Positions 42,803 to 51,451 of a DNA stretch of 64,000 nt are shown here, one piece after another; the stretch's first letter is position 1; the number at the start of each line of letters is the position of its first letter. A program made the position numbers and the translations under genes. This stretch comes from Bacteroidota bacterium (lineage in GTDB: Bacteria > Bacteroidota > Bacteroidia > Bacteroidales > Lentimicrobiaceae). The stretch lies in NCBI GenBank assembly GCA_023434665.1, contig JAEYSM010000051.1:1-64000 (forward strand), in the 5' to 3' direction. The notes beneath the pieces are model-generated. The model was not told where the DNA came from. It saw only the letters and a program-made list of their open reading frames with translations, and did not search any database.

Positions 42803-43454
42803 ATAACTCAAAAGCTCTGTTCATAAAAAGATTAAGTGGCACTGCGAACTTAAGCACATTAAGTGTCTTATTTAAGAAATCCGGAGAAACAACTTCAGCA
42901 TCAGTAAAACTGTGTTCAACGAACCAACTCTTGTATTTTATAAGATCTATATCAGGGAAAGCCGGATCAAAATCTTTTGGGGGCCTCGATAATTTATCTT
43001 CGTATAACGAGGGATATATCTTCTTGAATTCCTTATTCTCCAAAAGGGATTTCAGAGCCTTACTATCATAATATATCTCCTGACGAATTTTCTTAAGTAC
43101 TTGTGGGCCCGGTTGGTACACACCCCCTCCCACAAATGAATTACCAGGCTGAATATGAATATAATATCCCGGCCTTTCACTCTTTTTACCATTGGCTGAA
43201 ACGAATGCCCCAAAATGCTCTTTATAGGGGTCCTTATTGTGACTAAACCTGACGTCCCTATAAATTCTGAATATACAATCCTTTGCTTTAGGTGTACCAA
43301 TTATGGGGTCGAAAGTGCTCAATCCTTCAATAACACTATCAATAAATTGCTCATGCCTCTGCCTCAGTTCCTGAAAGTGTTCCTTCTTTCCTTCAAACCA
43401 CTCTCTGTTATTGTTTTGACTCAATTCACTGAGGAATTCAAGTATTTCTTTCAT
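42801..43454 (-). CDS. DUF2461 family protein
   Basis: A 217-residue cytoplasmic protein of the DUF2461/TIGR02453 family, of unknown function. Family features are plain: LSQNNNREWFEGKKEHF near the N terminus, CIFRIYRDVRFSHNKDPYKEHFG (Arg- and Asp-rich core), RPGYYIHIQPGNSFVGGGVY, and SRPPKDFDPAFPDIDLIKYKS. The ATG at 43454 is preferred over an in-frame GTG two codons upstream. The only leftward gene in a rightward block; it has its own TATCTTTG box. Confidence 0.9.
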   Translation of the reverse strand: MKEILEFLSELSQNNNREWFEGKKEHFQELRQRHEQFIDSVIEGLSTFDPIIGTPKAKDCIFRIYRDVRFSHNKDPYKEHFGAFVSANGKKSERPGYYIHIQPGNSFVGGGVYQPGPQVLKKIRQEIYYDSKALKSLLENKEFKKIYPSLYEDKLSRPPKDFDPAFPDIDLIKYKSWFVEHSFTDAEVVSPDFLNKTLNVLKFAVPLNLFMNRAFEL

Positions 43455-43472
43455 CGTCACTTTTTTAACTTA

Positions 43473-43480
43473 CAAAGATA
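43473..43480 (-). promoter_or_regulatory. -7 box for the DUF2461 gene
   Basis: On the minus strand TATCTTTG, 18 bases before ATG 43454. Confidence 0.5.
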
Positions 43481-43572
43481 AATTTTAATCTTTTCAACCC
43501 ATAAAATCAACTATCAAATAGATAATACTTATATTTAGAGCCACTTTTTGTATTATATTTTTACCAGTAGTT

Positions 43573-44466
43573 ATGTTATCTGAATACTGTTCAAAGCCTA
43601 TTAAATCATGTCATCAAAGATTTTATTCATTTCAAACAATAAACTACTATTGGCTATTTCGCATCCTTACTTTTCTAACAGCCTTGAACATAATTACTTT
43701 ACGTAGTTACGCAAGTGGAGAGTATAGACCTACCGGTGCCAGATCCGGAGCTTTGGGGAATGCTTCGGTTGCCCTGACCGACATTTGGTCGTCATTTAAT
43801 AACCAGGCAGGGCTTGCTCACCTTACCTCTCCTGAGCTTGCCTTCTCTTATGAAAACAAATTCCTGATGAAGGAGTTAGCAAATAAATCTGTTTCTTTTG
43901 CTTTTCCCTATAAGAACAATGTCCTTAATGTAAACTTTTCACAATTTGGATTTTCTTCATTCAACGACAACAAATTTAGTCTTGGTTACTCCAGAAAATT
44001 CGGAACACAATTTTCCCTCGGCTTGCAACTGAATTATGGAATCGTAAAATTTGATGAGCCATACAATTCCATAAGCTTTATAACATTTGAGGCCGGAGCC
44101 ATATACAAGATCAATAAAAATCTGAGCCTTGGGGTTCACGTTTACAATCCAAATAATTCGCACCTAATAGAGAAAAATGAAAGGGTACCCGCTGTTCTTA
44201 GAATTGGAGCTTCTTATTTAGTCCATAATAACCTGTTGTTTACAACTGAAATTGAAAAGAATATTTACAATAAAGCAGAGTTCAAAAGTGGTATTGAATA
44301 CAAGTGTGGGAATAAAACATTTCTAAGAGCAGGAGTTTCAACCGGCAATTCTCCTGTTCATTTTGGTGTCGGTTTTACTTTCAGGAAAATAGTTCTTGAA
44401 CTAAGTTCTGAGTACCATCAATTGCTCGGATTTTCACCACAAACATCCATCTCCCTTAAATTTTAA
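43573..44466 (+). CDS. PorV/PorQ-like outer-membrane beta-barrel protein
   Basis: A 297-residue exported protein. An unusually long N-terminal part (about 48 residues) precedes the hydrophobic signal core (LFRILTFLTALNIITLRSYA), so the true start may be further downstream. The mature protein opens YRPTGARSGALGNASVALTD, which is the PorV/PorQ/FadL-like signature of Bacteroidota, followed by WSSFNNQAGLAHLTSPELAFSY and repeated amphipathic strands to a final LKF. PorV and PorQ work with T9SS; whether this one does is unproven. Forty bases separate it from the exported HhH protein gene, so they are probably one operon. Confidence 0.8.
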   Translation: MLSEYCSKPIKSCHQRFYSFQTINYYWLFRILTFLTALNIITLRSYASGEYRPTGARSGALGNASVALTDIWSSFNNQAGLAHLTSPELAFSYENKFLMKELANKSVSFAFPYKNNVLNVNFSQFGFSSFNDNKFSLGYSRKFGTQFSLGLQLNYGIVKFDEPYNSISFITFEAGAIYKINKNLSLGVHVYNPNNSHLIEKNERVPAVLRIGASYLVHNNLLFTTEIEKNIYNKAEFKSGIEYKCGNKTFLRAGVSTGNSPVHFGVGFTFRKIVLELSSEYHQLLGFSPQTSISLKF

Positions 44467-44506
44467 CCCATCATCCCATTCATCTCCAAGAGCTAGTTTT
44501 ATCCTG

Positions 44507-46831
44507 ATGCTTTCATTACATCTTACCCATATAAGAAAAACAAGTAAAAAGAGATCTACAATCCTCCTTGCCTTCACATTAATATTTCTTTGCCAGATTA
44601 TAAATGCTCAGGGACAAGCATACGACAGCATAAATCAAAAGTTCAAAACTGAAATATCCTATAATAGTCACATTTCTCGCAATCCCGATACCACTTATAA
44701 TATACCAGACTCATCCTTTGATAAAGCAACTGAAAGAAAAACCATCCCTGAAATTCAGTATTATGAAAAGTCGAATGATCAACCAGAGTCAATAACAGCA
44801 GATCGGGATGATATTGGATTGCAAGATCAACTGGAGGAAATAACAATCAGAAATGAGGAGTATTATGATTTCATTGATTTGATTGATGAGTCCTATACTA
44901 ACCGCCGGATAAATATAAATAATGCAAGTGCAAAAGTTCTTTCAATGATTGGATTGAACAGAGAACAGATTGACAACATAGAAAAATACAAAACAGAATA
45001 TGGTGAATTATCAAGTATCTATGAACTACATCTGGTGGAAGGGTTTGACTCTGCATTTATTCAGAAAATCAGCCCGAACATTCGGTTTGACCTTAATAGG
45101 GAGATTCATCAGATTACTTCAAAAGACCTTATTTTAAAGGGAAAACAAACGATTGTTTTTCGCCTCAACCGCAATCTTCAGCTCTCAAAAGCCTACCAGG
45201 AAGACACTGCTATTTATATTGGCAGTCCTGACAAGATTCTGATTCGTTACAATTATCGCTATTATGACCGATTAAAAGTTGGAATCACTCTCGAGAAAGA
45301 TGCAGGAGAAAAAATGCCGGATTATATCGGTTGGCATGCCTATTATGGAGGTAAAAAAATAATAAAGGATTTTGTTCTTGGATCATATAATCTGAGTCTT
45401 GGCCAGGGATTAAATATGAGTTCATCCTTCTCTTTTTCGAAAAGTTTATCCATATTGCAATCAATCAGATCATCTCATGTTTTAAGAAGCTCTTCAGGAG
45501 CGAATGAGAATTACGGGCTAAATGGTGTTGCCACTACATTGCGCCTTCCCTTTAACTCCGAACTAACTGCTTTTTATTCTTTTAAACGACTTGATGGATC
45601 TATTTCCAAAGACTCTGTAGATAAAGAGGAGTTTATAAATACTGTCTATGAAACAGGTCTTCACCGTAGTTTCAAAGAACTCAAATATAAGGATGCATTT
45701 ACAAACCAGGTTTATGGGATAAGCTTTTCTAAAAAGATAAGAAACCTATCATTAGGTATAATTACTCATCAAACTTTACTTTCAGCAACAAATACAGGGA
45801 AAGATAAACCCTACAAACTTTTTGATTTTACCGGCAATAAATTATCAGTTGGTGGTTTTTACGCCACATTAAGTCTTAAGACAATAGAGATGTTTGGAGA
45901 AACTTCCCTAAATCTACAAACACAGGGAAATGCACCAAACGACAAGCGTGGATTTGCAGGATTGGCTGGTTTAAGGATTGACCCATCCGGAAGTACCGGT
46001 ATTACAATCTTATACAGATACTTTAGTCCCCGGTACCAAAACTTCAATAGCAATGCTTTTTCTGAAAGCACATCAATTAATAATGAGCAGGGAGTTTTTG
46101 TGGGGTTAAGAAGTGTCCTAAGCAGGAAAATAGTTCTTTCCGCCTATGCTGATTTGTTTAAATTCCCATGGCTGAAATACAGAATTGACGCTCCTTTAAC
46201 TGGGTGTGAATACATGGTTAATCTTAATTACAAAATCAACCTGAAAGATGAACTATCCATTAAATACGTTTATAAGAGTCGAATGCAAAACTATCCATTC
46301 GATAATTTATCCCCGGTTGTACTGTCACCCGATTTTAATGAAATTGGAGATTCACTGACTTATATCAACAAACCTAATCTGATTAATTACCCACAGTCAA
46401 ATGAAAGTCACACTTTCAGGTTGTTATTTTCAATTAATCCAACTCGCTTTCTTCAATTAAGGAGCAGAGTTGACTATAATTTTCATAAAAGAGACAAAGG
46501 ATTTTTAATTGCCCAAGACGTCATTTACAAACCAATTGCCGAACCATTCCAACTTTATCTCAGGTATGCCCTGTTTGACATTGAATCATTCGACAATCGC
46601 ATTTATATGTATGAAAATGATGTTCTTTATTCCTTTTCAATTCCGGTATTTACAGGTAAAGGGAGTAGATTTTATCTGATGTCAAAGATTAGTTTCAATC
46701 GGATAATAGATTTTTGGATCAGGTATGCATACAGCTTATATCCGGGTAAGAATACAATAGGCACTGGAATGGATGAAATAAAGGGTGACAGCAAAAGTGA
46801 ACTTAAGTTTCAGATCATTCTGCGCATTTGA
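44507..46831 (+). CDS. Exported helix-hairpin-helix protein with a predicted outer-membrane barrel
   Basis: A 774-residue exported protein: signal peptide about residues 18-36 (STILLAFTLIFLCQIINAQ), a low-complexity acidic linker, then a ComEA-like double helix-hairpin-helix region (about 125-190: NINNASAKVLSMIGL, then ELHLVEGFDSAFIQKISPNI), then about 570 residues of beta strands with many aromatic residues, ending FQIILRI. HhH domains bind DNA non-specifically in cytoplasmic proteins and in ComEA. I do not know this protein's function; families annotated only as 'helix-hairpin-helix domain-containing' occur in Bacteroidota. Its neighbour is a PorV/PorQ-like barrel, and a transport or DNA-related role at the outer membrane is speculation. 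Confidence 0.75.
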   Translation: MLSLHLTHIRKTSKKRSTILLAFTLIFLCQIINAQGQAYDSINQKFKTEISYNSHISRNPDTTYNIPDSSFDKATERKTIPEIQYYEKSNDQPESITADRDDIGLQDQLEEITIRNEEYYDFIDLIDESYTNRRININNASAKVLSMIGLNREQIDNIEKYKTEYGELSSIYELHLVEGFDSAFIQKISPNIRFDLNREIHQITSKDLILKGKQTIVFRLNRNLQLSKAYQEDTAIYIGSPDKILIRYNYRYYDRLKVGITLEKDAGEKMPDYIGWHAYYGGKKIIKDFVLGSYNLSLGQGLNMSSSFSFSKSLSILQSIRSSHVLRSSSGANENYGLNGVATTLRLPFNSELTAFYSFKRLDGSISKDSVDKEEFINTVYETGLHRSFKELKYKDAFTNQVYGISFSKKIRNLSLGIITHQTLLSATNTGKDKPYKLFDFTGNKLSVGGFYATLSLKTIEMFGETSLNLQTQGNAPNDKRGFAGLAGLRIDPSGSTGITILYRYFSPRYQNFNSNAFSESTSINNEQGVFVGLRSVLSRKIVLSAYADLFKFPWLKYRIDAPLTGCEYMVNLNYKINLKDELSIKYVYKSRMQNYPFDNLSPVVLSPDFNEIGDSLTYINKPNLINYPQSNESHTFRLLFSINPTRFLQLRSRVDYNFHKRDKGFLIAQDVIYKPIAEPFQLYLRYALFDIESFDNRIYMYENDVLYSFSIPVFTGKGSRFYLMSKISFNRIIDFWIRYAYSLYPGKNTIGTGMDEIKGDSKSELKFQIILRI

Positions 46832-46873
46832 CAACTTATTTTCAACCTGACTTCGAAGATGTCAATTTTTGGT

Positions 46874-46881
46874 TATTTTTG
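46874..46881 (+). promoter_or_regulatory. -7 box for the POT transporter
   Basis: TATTTTTG, about 50 bases before ATG 46931. Confidence 0.5.
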
Positions 46882-46930
46882 TGCAAGCGAAAATTCTACC
46901 AATCAAATAATTCACTAACAAATTCAATCT

Positions 46931-48466
46931 ATGTTTAAGAATCATCCAAAAGGTCTATTGGCTGCTGCACTCGCCAACATGGGCGAACGCTTTGGCTTCT
47001 ACACGATGATGGCAATCCTTGTTTTATTCCTTCAGGCTAAATTTGGCCTTTCGGGGACTAATGCAGGACTGATCTACTCTGTGTTCTATTTCTCAATCTA
47101 CATTCTCGCTTTTGTTGGCGGTCTTATTGCTGACAGAACAAGGAATTACAAGGGAACAATTCTAATCGGATTATTTGTAATGGCAACAGGGTATCTAATT
47201 TTGGCATTCCCAACACCTACCCCTGTTCCTAATCAAACCCTGTTTCTTATTCTTTCTTGCTTCGGCCTTTTCACTATTGCCTTTGGTAATGGATTATTTA
47301 AAGGAAATCTCCAGGCACTGGTTGGACAGATGTATGATAATCCAACGTATAGCAAGTATAGGGATTCAGGCTTCTCCCTTTTCTACATGTTTATAAATGT
47401 TGGTGCTTTATTCGCTCCTCTTTTTGCTGTAGGTATGAGAAATGGCTTCTTGAAAGCCAATGGTTTCGAGTATAATTCAAGCTTGCCTGATTTGTGCCAT
47501 GCTTATCTTCGTGGAAATATTACTCCTGAAGCTCAGGAAAATCTTTTGAAATTTGCTAATGAAGCATCATTATCAGGCCCAATAACTGACCTGGGTACAT
47601 TTGCAAATAATTATCTCGACATCTTTACTCGTGGTTTCCATTATGCATTTGCTATTGCAATCGGAGCTATGGCTATTTCAGTTATAATCTATCTTGTTAA
47701 TAAGAACAGGTTCCCCGATCCGGCATCAAAAACAAAATCAAAAGCAGGCGATGCAACTTTTGTTGAAATGGATGCAAAAGAGATTAAGCAAAGATTGTAC
47801 GCTTTATTTGCAGTATTTGGCGTGGTTATTTTCTTCTGGTTCTCCTTCCATCAGAATGGTCTTACCTTAACTTACTTTGCAAAGGACTACACAGATCTTA
47901 GTGGAATCAGAATTAATCTTGGATTTGTGACCATTCAGGGAGCAGAAATATTCCAGTCAATAAATCCGATATTTATTGTACTCTTAACGCCTATTATTAT
48001 GGCTGTTTTCGGCTGGTTACGTGCCCGAAACCTTGAACCATCAACACCTAAGAAAATTGCTATCGGTATGTTGATAGCTGCAATTGCTTATTTGGTTATG
48101 ACCTTAGGTTCAATGGGATTACCTTTAAAATCAGAAGTAGAGGCAATAGGTGGACTCACTGATGCTCAAAGAGTAACTCCATGGTTACTGGTGGGTACTT
48201 ACTTTATTCTTACTGTTGCAGAGCTTTTCATCAGTCCACTTGGCATTTCATTTGTTTCAAAAGTTGCACCTCCTCAGTATCAGGGAATTATGCAGGGTGG
48301 TTGGCTTGGAGCTACAGCTCTTGGCAATCAGTTGCTTTTCATCGGTGCAATCTTATATGAAAGCGTTCCACTATGGTTAACCTGGACAGTTTTTGTTGTT
48401 GCCTGTCTTCTTTCAATGTTGACCATGCTATTTATGCTTAAATGGCTTGAAAGAGTTGCAAAATAA
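46931..48466 (+). CDS. Proton-dependent oligopeptide transporter (POT/PTR, MFS)
   Basis: An inner-membrane proton-coupled di/tripeptide importer of 511 residues with about 12-14 helices. The first helix carries the POT ExxER-type motif (NMGERFGFYTMMAILVLFLQ); motif DRTRNYKGTILIGL follows helix 3; GNGLFKGNLQALVGQMY and FSLFYMFINVGALFAP give the PTR2 signatures. The intracellular loop between domains (about 255-295) is charged. Peptides would come from periplasmic peptidases such as the M3 enzyme encoded upstream. A terminator follows. Confidence 0.92.
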   Translation: MFKNHPKGLLAAALANMGERFGFYTMMAILVLFLQAKFGLSGTNAGLIYSVFYFSIYILAFVGGLIADRTRNYKGTILIGLFVMATGYLILAFPTPTPVPNQTLFLILSCFGLFTIAFGNGLFKGNLQALVGQMYDNPTYSKYRDSGFSLFYMFINVGALFAPLFAVGMRNGFLKANGFEYNSSLPDLCHAYLRGNITPEAQENLLKFANEASLSGPITDLGTFANNYLDIFTRGFHYAFAIAIGAMAISVIIYLVNKNRFPDPASKTKSKAGDATFVEMDAKEIKQRLYALFAVFGVVIFFWFSFHQNGLTLTYFAKDYTDLSGIRINLGFVTIQGAEIFQSINPIFIVLLTPIIMAVFGWLRARNLEPSTPKKIAIGMLIAAIAYLVMTLGSMGLPLKSEVEAIGGLTDAQRVTPWLLVGTYFILTVAELFISPLGISFVSKVAPPQYQGIMQGGWLGATALGNQLLFIGAILYESVPLWLTWTVFVVACLLSMLTMLFMLKWLERVAK

Positions 48467-48492
48467 CCACAAAAATATAAGTATAAGACTTA

Positions 48493-48524
48493 AAAAAGGT
48501 TGCCTTTCCGGCGACCTTTTTTTA
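48493..48524 (+). terminator. Terminator of the POT gene
   Basis: AAAAAGGTTGCC (48493-48504) pairs with GGCGACCTTTTT (one T-G wobble), followed by T residues. Confidence 0.85.
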
Positions 48525-48574
48525 ATTTATCTTTACAACTCAAATTAGCTCAGCCTATTAAGCTGGTCTCAACT

Positions 48575-49528
48575 ATGATAATTTCTTCGAATCCCTTTGG
48601 TGATAAGCCCTTCAACTCATACAACGAATACTTTAAGAGAACTTTTGGCACACGAGTTCAAAAGGTGAGCATTGATGCAGGTTTTACATGCCCTAATCGC
48701 GATGGAACTGTTTCACGCGGTGGGTGTACTTATTGCAACAATGATGCTTTTAACCCCTCCTATTGCCATCCCCACAAATCAGTGAATCAGCAAATTGAAG
48801 AAGGTATTGAATTTCATAAATTCAGATACAGAAGAGCTCAGAAATACCTTGCCTATTTCCAGGCTTTCTCTAATACTCATGCTCAATTACCCGAACTAGA
48901 AAAAATATTCTCTCAGGCTGTCTCACATCCAAATATACTTGGGCTCATAATAGGAACTCGACCAGATTGCGTTGACAATGAGAAACTCGACTATATCGCC
49001 TCTATAGCAAAAACTCATTATGTAATGGTGGAATATGGAGTGGAGTCAACCAATGAAAACACTTTAAAAACAATAAACCGGGGACACACTTATCAACAAA
49101 CCAAAGAAGCTATTATTGCAACAGCTTCCAAAGGAATCAAAACAGGTGCCCATTTTATTTTTGGATTACCAGGTGAGTCAGTTAATGAAATGCTCGAAAG
49201 AGCAAATGAAATTTCCACATTGCCACTAACAACTGTAAAATTTCATCAATTGCAAATTGTCAGGAATACTGTAATGGCAGAGCAATATTTAAAAGACCCT
49301 GCTCATTTTCATTTATTTACGCTTGATGAATACATTGATTTCATTATTCGCTTTGTTGAAAAACTAAATCCTGATTTTATTATTGAGCGCTTTACTGGGG
49401 AAGTCCCACCACGATTTCTTGTAACTCCTCCTTGGGGAAATTTAAGATCTGATCAGGTTTTGAATCTGATCATTGATGAGATGACCAAAAGGAGCACATG
49501 GCAAGGAAAGTATTTCAGAAACCAGTAA
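48575..49528 (+). CDS. Radical SAM protein, YhcC/TIGR01212 family
   Basis: A 317-residue radical SAM enzyme of unknown specific reaction. With ATG 48575 it opens with ISSNPFGDKPFNSYNEYFK, followed by VQKVSIDAGFTCPNRDGT and RGGCTYCNND, the spread Cys set (C-x12-CxxC) typical of this family rather than the classic CxxxCxxC. Further family blocks are IGTRPDCVDNEKLDYIA, VEYGVESTNENTLKTINRGH and HFIFGLPGESVNEML. An in-frame ATG 25 codons upstream falls in the terminator of the previous gene and is rejected. Its stop codon overlaps the promoter box of the following HAD gene. Confidence 0.9.
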   Translation: MIISSNPFGDKPFNSYNEYFKRTFGTRVQKVSIDAGFTCPNRDGTVSRGGCTYCNNDAFNPSYCHPHKSVNQQIEEGIEFHKFRYRRAQKYLAYFQAFSNTHAQLPELEKIFSQAVSHPNILGLIIGTRPDCVDNEKLDYIASIAKTHYVMVEYGVESTNENTLKTINRGHTYQQTKEAIIATASKGIKTGAHFIFGLPGESVNEMLERANEISTLPLTTVKFHQLQIVRNTVMAEQYLKDPAHFHLFTLDEYIDFIIRFVEKLNPDFIIERFTGEVPPRFLVTPPWGNLRSDQVLNLIIDEMTKRSTWQGKYFRNQ

Positions 49529-49533
49529 CTTTG
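49526..49533 (+). promoter_or_regulatory. -7 box for the HAD gene, sharing the previous stop codon
   Basis: TAACTTTG begins with the TAA stop of the radical SAM gene; ATG 49551 is 17 bases on. Confidence 0.5.
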
Positions 49534-49550
49534 CCAAAAGTTATCTTTTC

Positions 49551-50252
49551 ATGCCATCCTCTAAATACAACCACCTTTTCTTCGATCTTGACAGAACTCT
49601 TTGGGACTTTGACAAAAACTCAATCGAAACCTTTCAGGATATTCATCATAAGTATGAACTTTCACATAGAGGCATAGATAGTTTTGATAAGTTCCTTGAT
49701 ACTTACCATAGAATCAATACTCAGCTTTGGGAGGTCTATCGGCAAGGTGGCATTGAAAAGGAAGTCCTGTCAGTTGAACGCTTTTCTTTAACCTTGAATT
49801 CTTTTGGAATTATAGATGATGTCCTTAGTAAACATATGGCAACCGATTATATAGATCTGAGCCCAACTAAGAAAAATCTTTTCCCCGGCACATTAGAAGT
49901 CCTTGAATATCTAAAAGGCAAGTATACTCTTCATATAATTACTAATGGTTTTGAGGAAGTTCAACACAGGAAGGTTGCAGCCTCCGGGCTTGATAAGTTT
50001 TTCACTAATACCATCACTTCAGATGAGGCAGGATATAAAAAGCCTGATTGTCTCATCTTTAGGTATTCCTTAGATTTAACCGGAGCCGATAGTGCGCAGT
50101 CATTAATGATTGGTGATGATCCTGAGATAGATATACAAGGTGCAAAAGCAGTCGGGATTGACCAGGTGCTTGTTGATCATGAAGGTATTCTTGCAAAAGG
50201 CGAAGCAACTTACTATGTAAGGTCGTTATTTGAATTAGCTTCTTTGCTTTAA
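49551..50252 (+). CDS. HAD-superfamily phosphatase, YjjG-like nucleotidase
   Basis: A 233-residue HAD hydrolase. Motif I is LFFDLDRTLWDFDKNS, in which the nucleophile and acid are the two Asp of DLD and the LWDF extension is the YjjG/TIGR02254 trait; motif II is LHIITNGFE; motif III Lys is in EAGYKKPD; motif IV is LMIGDDPEIDIQGAKAVG. YjjG hydrolyses non-canonical pyrimidine nucleoside monophosphates to keep them out of DNA. The cap region between motifs I and II fits this family. Confidence 0.9.
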   Translation: MPSSKYNHLFFDLDRTLWDFDKNSIETFQDIHHKYELSHRGIDSFDKFLDTYHRINTQLWEVYRQGGIEKEVLSVERFSLTLNSFGIIDDVLSKHMATDYIDLSPTKKNLFPGTLEVLEYLKGKYTLHIITNGFEEVQHRKVAASGLDKFFTNTITSDEAGYKKPDCLIFRYSLDLTGADSAQSLMIGDDPEIDIQGAKAVGIDQVLVDHEGILAKGEATYYVRSLFELASLL

Positions 50253-50260
50253 TACGCCAT

Positions 50261-50293
50261 AAAAAAAAGAGACCATCTGAATGTGGCCTCTTT
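50261..50293 (-). terminator. Terminator for the Cys-rich gene
   Basis: On the minus strand GAGGCCA pairs with TGGTCTC (one G-U wobble) around an 8-base loop, followed by TTTTTTTT. The stem is weaker on the plus strand because of an A-C mismatch, so it mainly serves the leftward gene. Confidence 0.75.
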
Positions 50294-50312
50294 TCTTTCA
50301 ATTTTAGATTGC

Positions 50313-50624
50313 TTACTTTTTATTAGGTGCCGGAACTGGCTTAGCAGCAGCTTTTGAACTGCAGCAACCTGTTTTAGCTTCTGCACTTCCGCAAGCAGCT
50401 TTCTGTGCATCGGTGCAGCCTGCTTTTGCTTTATCAGAACAAGCAGCTTTTGCTTTGTCTGTGCAAGCAGCATTAGTAGCTTTAGTGTTGTCAGCTTTTA
50501 CAACTTTTGCATCTGATACCTTTTCAGTTTTGGCTTTATTAGGCGCATTTTGTGCAGAAACAGTTACAGTTGAATATGCAAAAATAAGTGCTGCAACTGC
50601 AAAAATCATCGATAATTTTTTCAT
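50313..50624 (-). CDS. Small secreted Ala/Lys-rich protein with periodic cysteines
   Basis: A 103-residue protein with a clear signal peptide (about 1-24, ending VSAQ). The mature part is nearly all Ala, Lys, Asp, Thr and Cys. Residues about 52-80 repeat an eight-residue unit, C(S/T)DKAKA(A/G), giving Cys at four successive eighth positions, then a GCC pair near residue 87. The C-terminal tail is Pro/Lys-rich (AKPVPAPNKK). I recognise no family. A metal-binding, redox or cell-envelope role is possible. It has its own promoter (50665-50672) and terminator, which argues that it is a real, expressed gene. Confidence 0.78.
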   Translation of the reverse strand: MKKLSMIFAVAALIFAYSTVTVSAQNAPNKAKTEKVSDAKVVKADNTKATNAACTDKAKAACSDKAKAGCTDAQKAACGSAEAKTGCCSSKAAAKPVPAPNKK

Positions 50625-50664
50625 TTTTTGTCTTTTGTTAGGGATTAAATTGCTTTAACAGATG

Positions 50665-50672
50665 CAAAGATA
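50665..50672 (-). promoter_or_regulatory. -7 box for the Cys-rich gene
   Basis: On the minus strand TATCTTTG, about 40 bases before ATG 50624. Confidence 0.55.
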
Positions 50673-50779
50673 ATGCAGTAAGTGTATTTACCGGCAATTT
50701 AAAGTGTTAAAGTAATGTTAATAACATGTTTGAGGGTGCCTTTATCCGATGACCTTGTACCAACATGGATATAACTCAG

Positions 50780-51436
50780 CTATTTGAGGACCGCCAGTAT
50801 TGTCTGCTTACCTGAAACTTTCTGGCCAATTGTCACCTGAACATCACTGCCAACAGGAAGAAAAACATCCACTCTGGAGCCGAATTTAATAAATCCGATT
50901 TCATCTCCTTGCCTGATGTTATTTCCTTCTCTGGCATAACATACAATTCTCCGTGCCAGAGCACCGGCTATCTGACGAACAAGTATCTGAACACCGGAAT
51001 GATTTTCAATAACCACTGAGGTTCTCTCATTATCAGTAGATGATTTGGGGTGCCATGCAACAAGGTACTTACCTGGATGGTATTTCATAAACCTAACCAC
51101 CCCTGAAATAGGCGACCAATTTACATGAACATTGTTGGGCGACATAAAAACAGAAACCTGAACTCTTTTAGTCTTAAAAAAATCAGGTTCAAATACTTCC
51201 TCAATTGCAACAATTTTACCATCAGCCGGACAGAGAACTATTGATTCATCAGGTGCGAAAAACCTGTTAGGATATCGAAAAAACTTAACGATCCAAAGAA
51301 ATATCAATACCAACACACTCCATACGATATAATGCAGATACGCAGGCATTGGTATCATTCCCGTAATGGGTGAAATTATTCCCAGTGCAATAAATGAGAT
51401 AAGTATAATCCAAAAACCTTCCTTGTGAATTCTCAT
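50780..51436 (-). CDS. psd: Phosphatidylserine decarboxylase (short Bacteroidota type)
   Basis: Converts phosphatidylserine to phosphatidylethanolamine at the inner membrane; a pyruvoyl enzyme made by self-cleavage. The 218-residue protein has two N-terminal hydrophobic helices (about 8-45), a CPADGKIVAIEEV strand, MSPNNVHVNWSPISG with the conserved His, and the cleavage motif GS in FIKFGSRVDVFLP, with the Ser that becomes pyruvoyl. Last gene of the rsfS-ftsH-LUD-DUF2007-cdsA-psd run; it also has a -7 box only five bases before its ATG. Confidence 0.93.
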   Translation of the reverse strand: MRIHKEGFWIILISFIALGIISPITGMIPMPAYLHYIVWSVLVLIFLWIVKFFRYPNRFFAPDESIVLCPADGKIVAIEEVFEPDFFKTKRVQVSVFMSPNNVHVNWSPISGVVRFMKYHPGKYLVAWHPKSSTDNERTSVVIENHSGVQILVRQIAGALARRIVCYAREGNNIRQGDEIGFIKFGSRVDVFLPVGSDVQVTIGQKVSGKQTILAVLK

Positions 51437-51441
51437 TCCGG

Positions 51442-51449
51442 CAAAAATA
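51442..51449 (-). promoter_or_regulatory. Internal -7 box before psd, implying a leaderless mRNA
   Basis: On the minus strand TATTTTTG ends five bases before ATG 51436, in the 15-base gap after cdsA. Confidence 0.5.
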
Positions 51450-51451
51450 GG

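Noticed and set aside
42727..43071. 114-codon ORF on the plus strand.
   Set aside because: It is antisense to DUF2461 and overlaps the terminator hairpin.
50249..50473. Gln/Lys-rich ORF on the minus strand near 50.3 kb.
   Set aside because: It is another frame of the Cys-rich gene and its terminator, with no signal peptide or family features.
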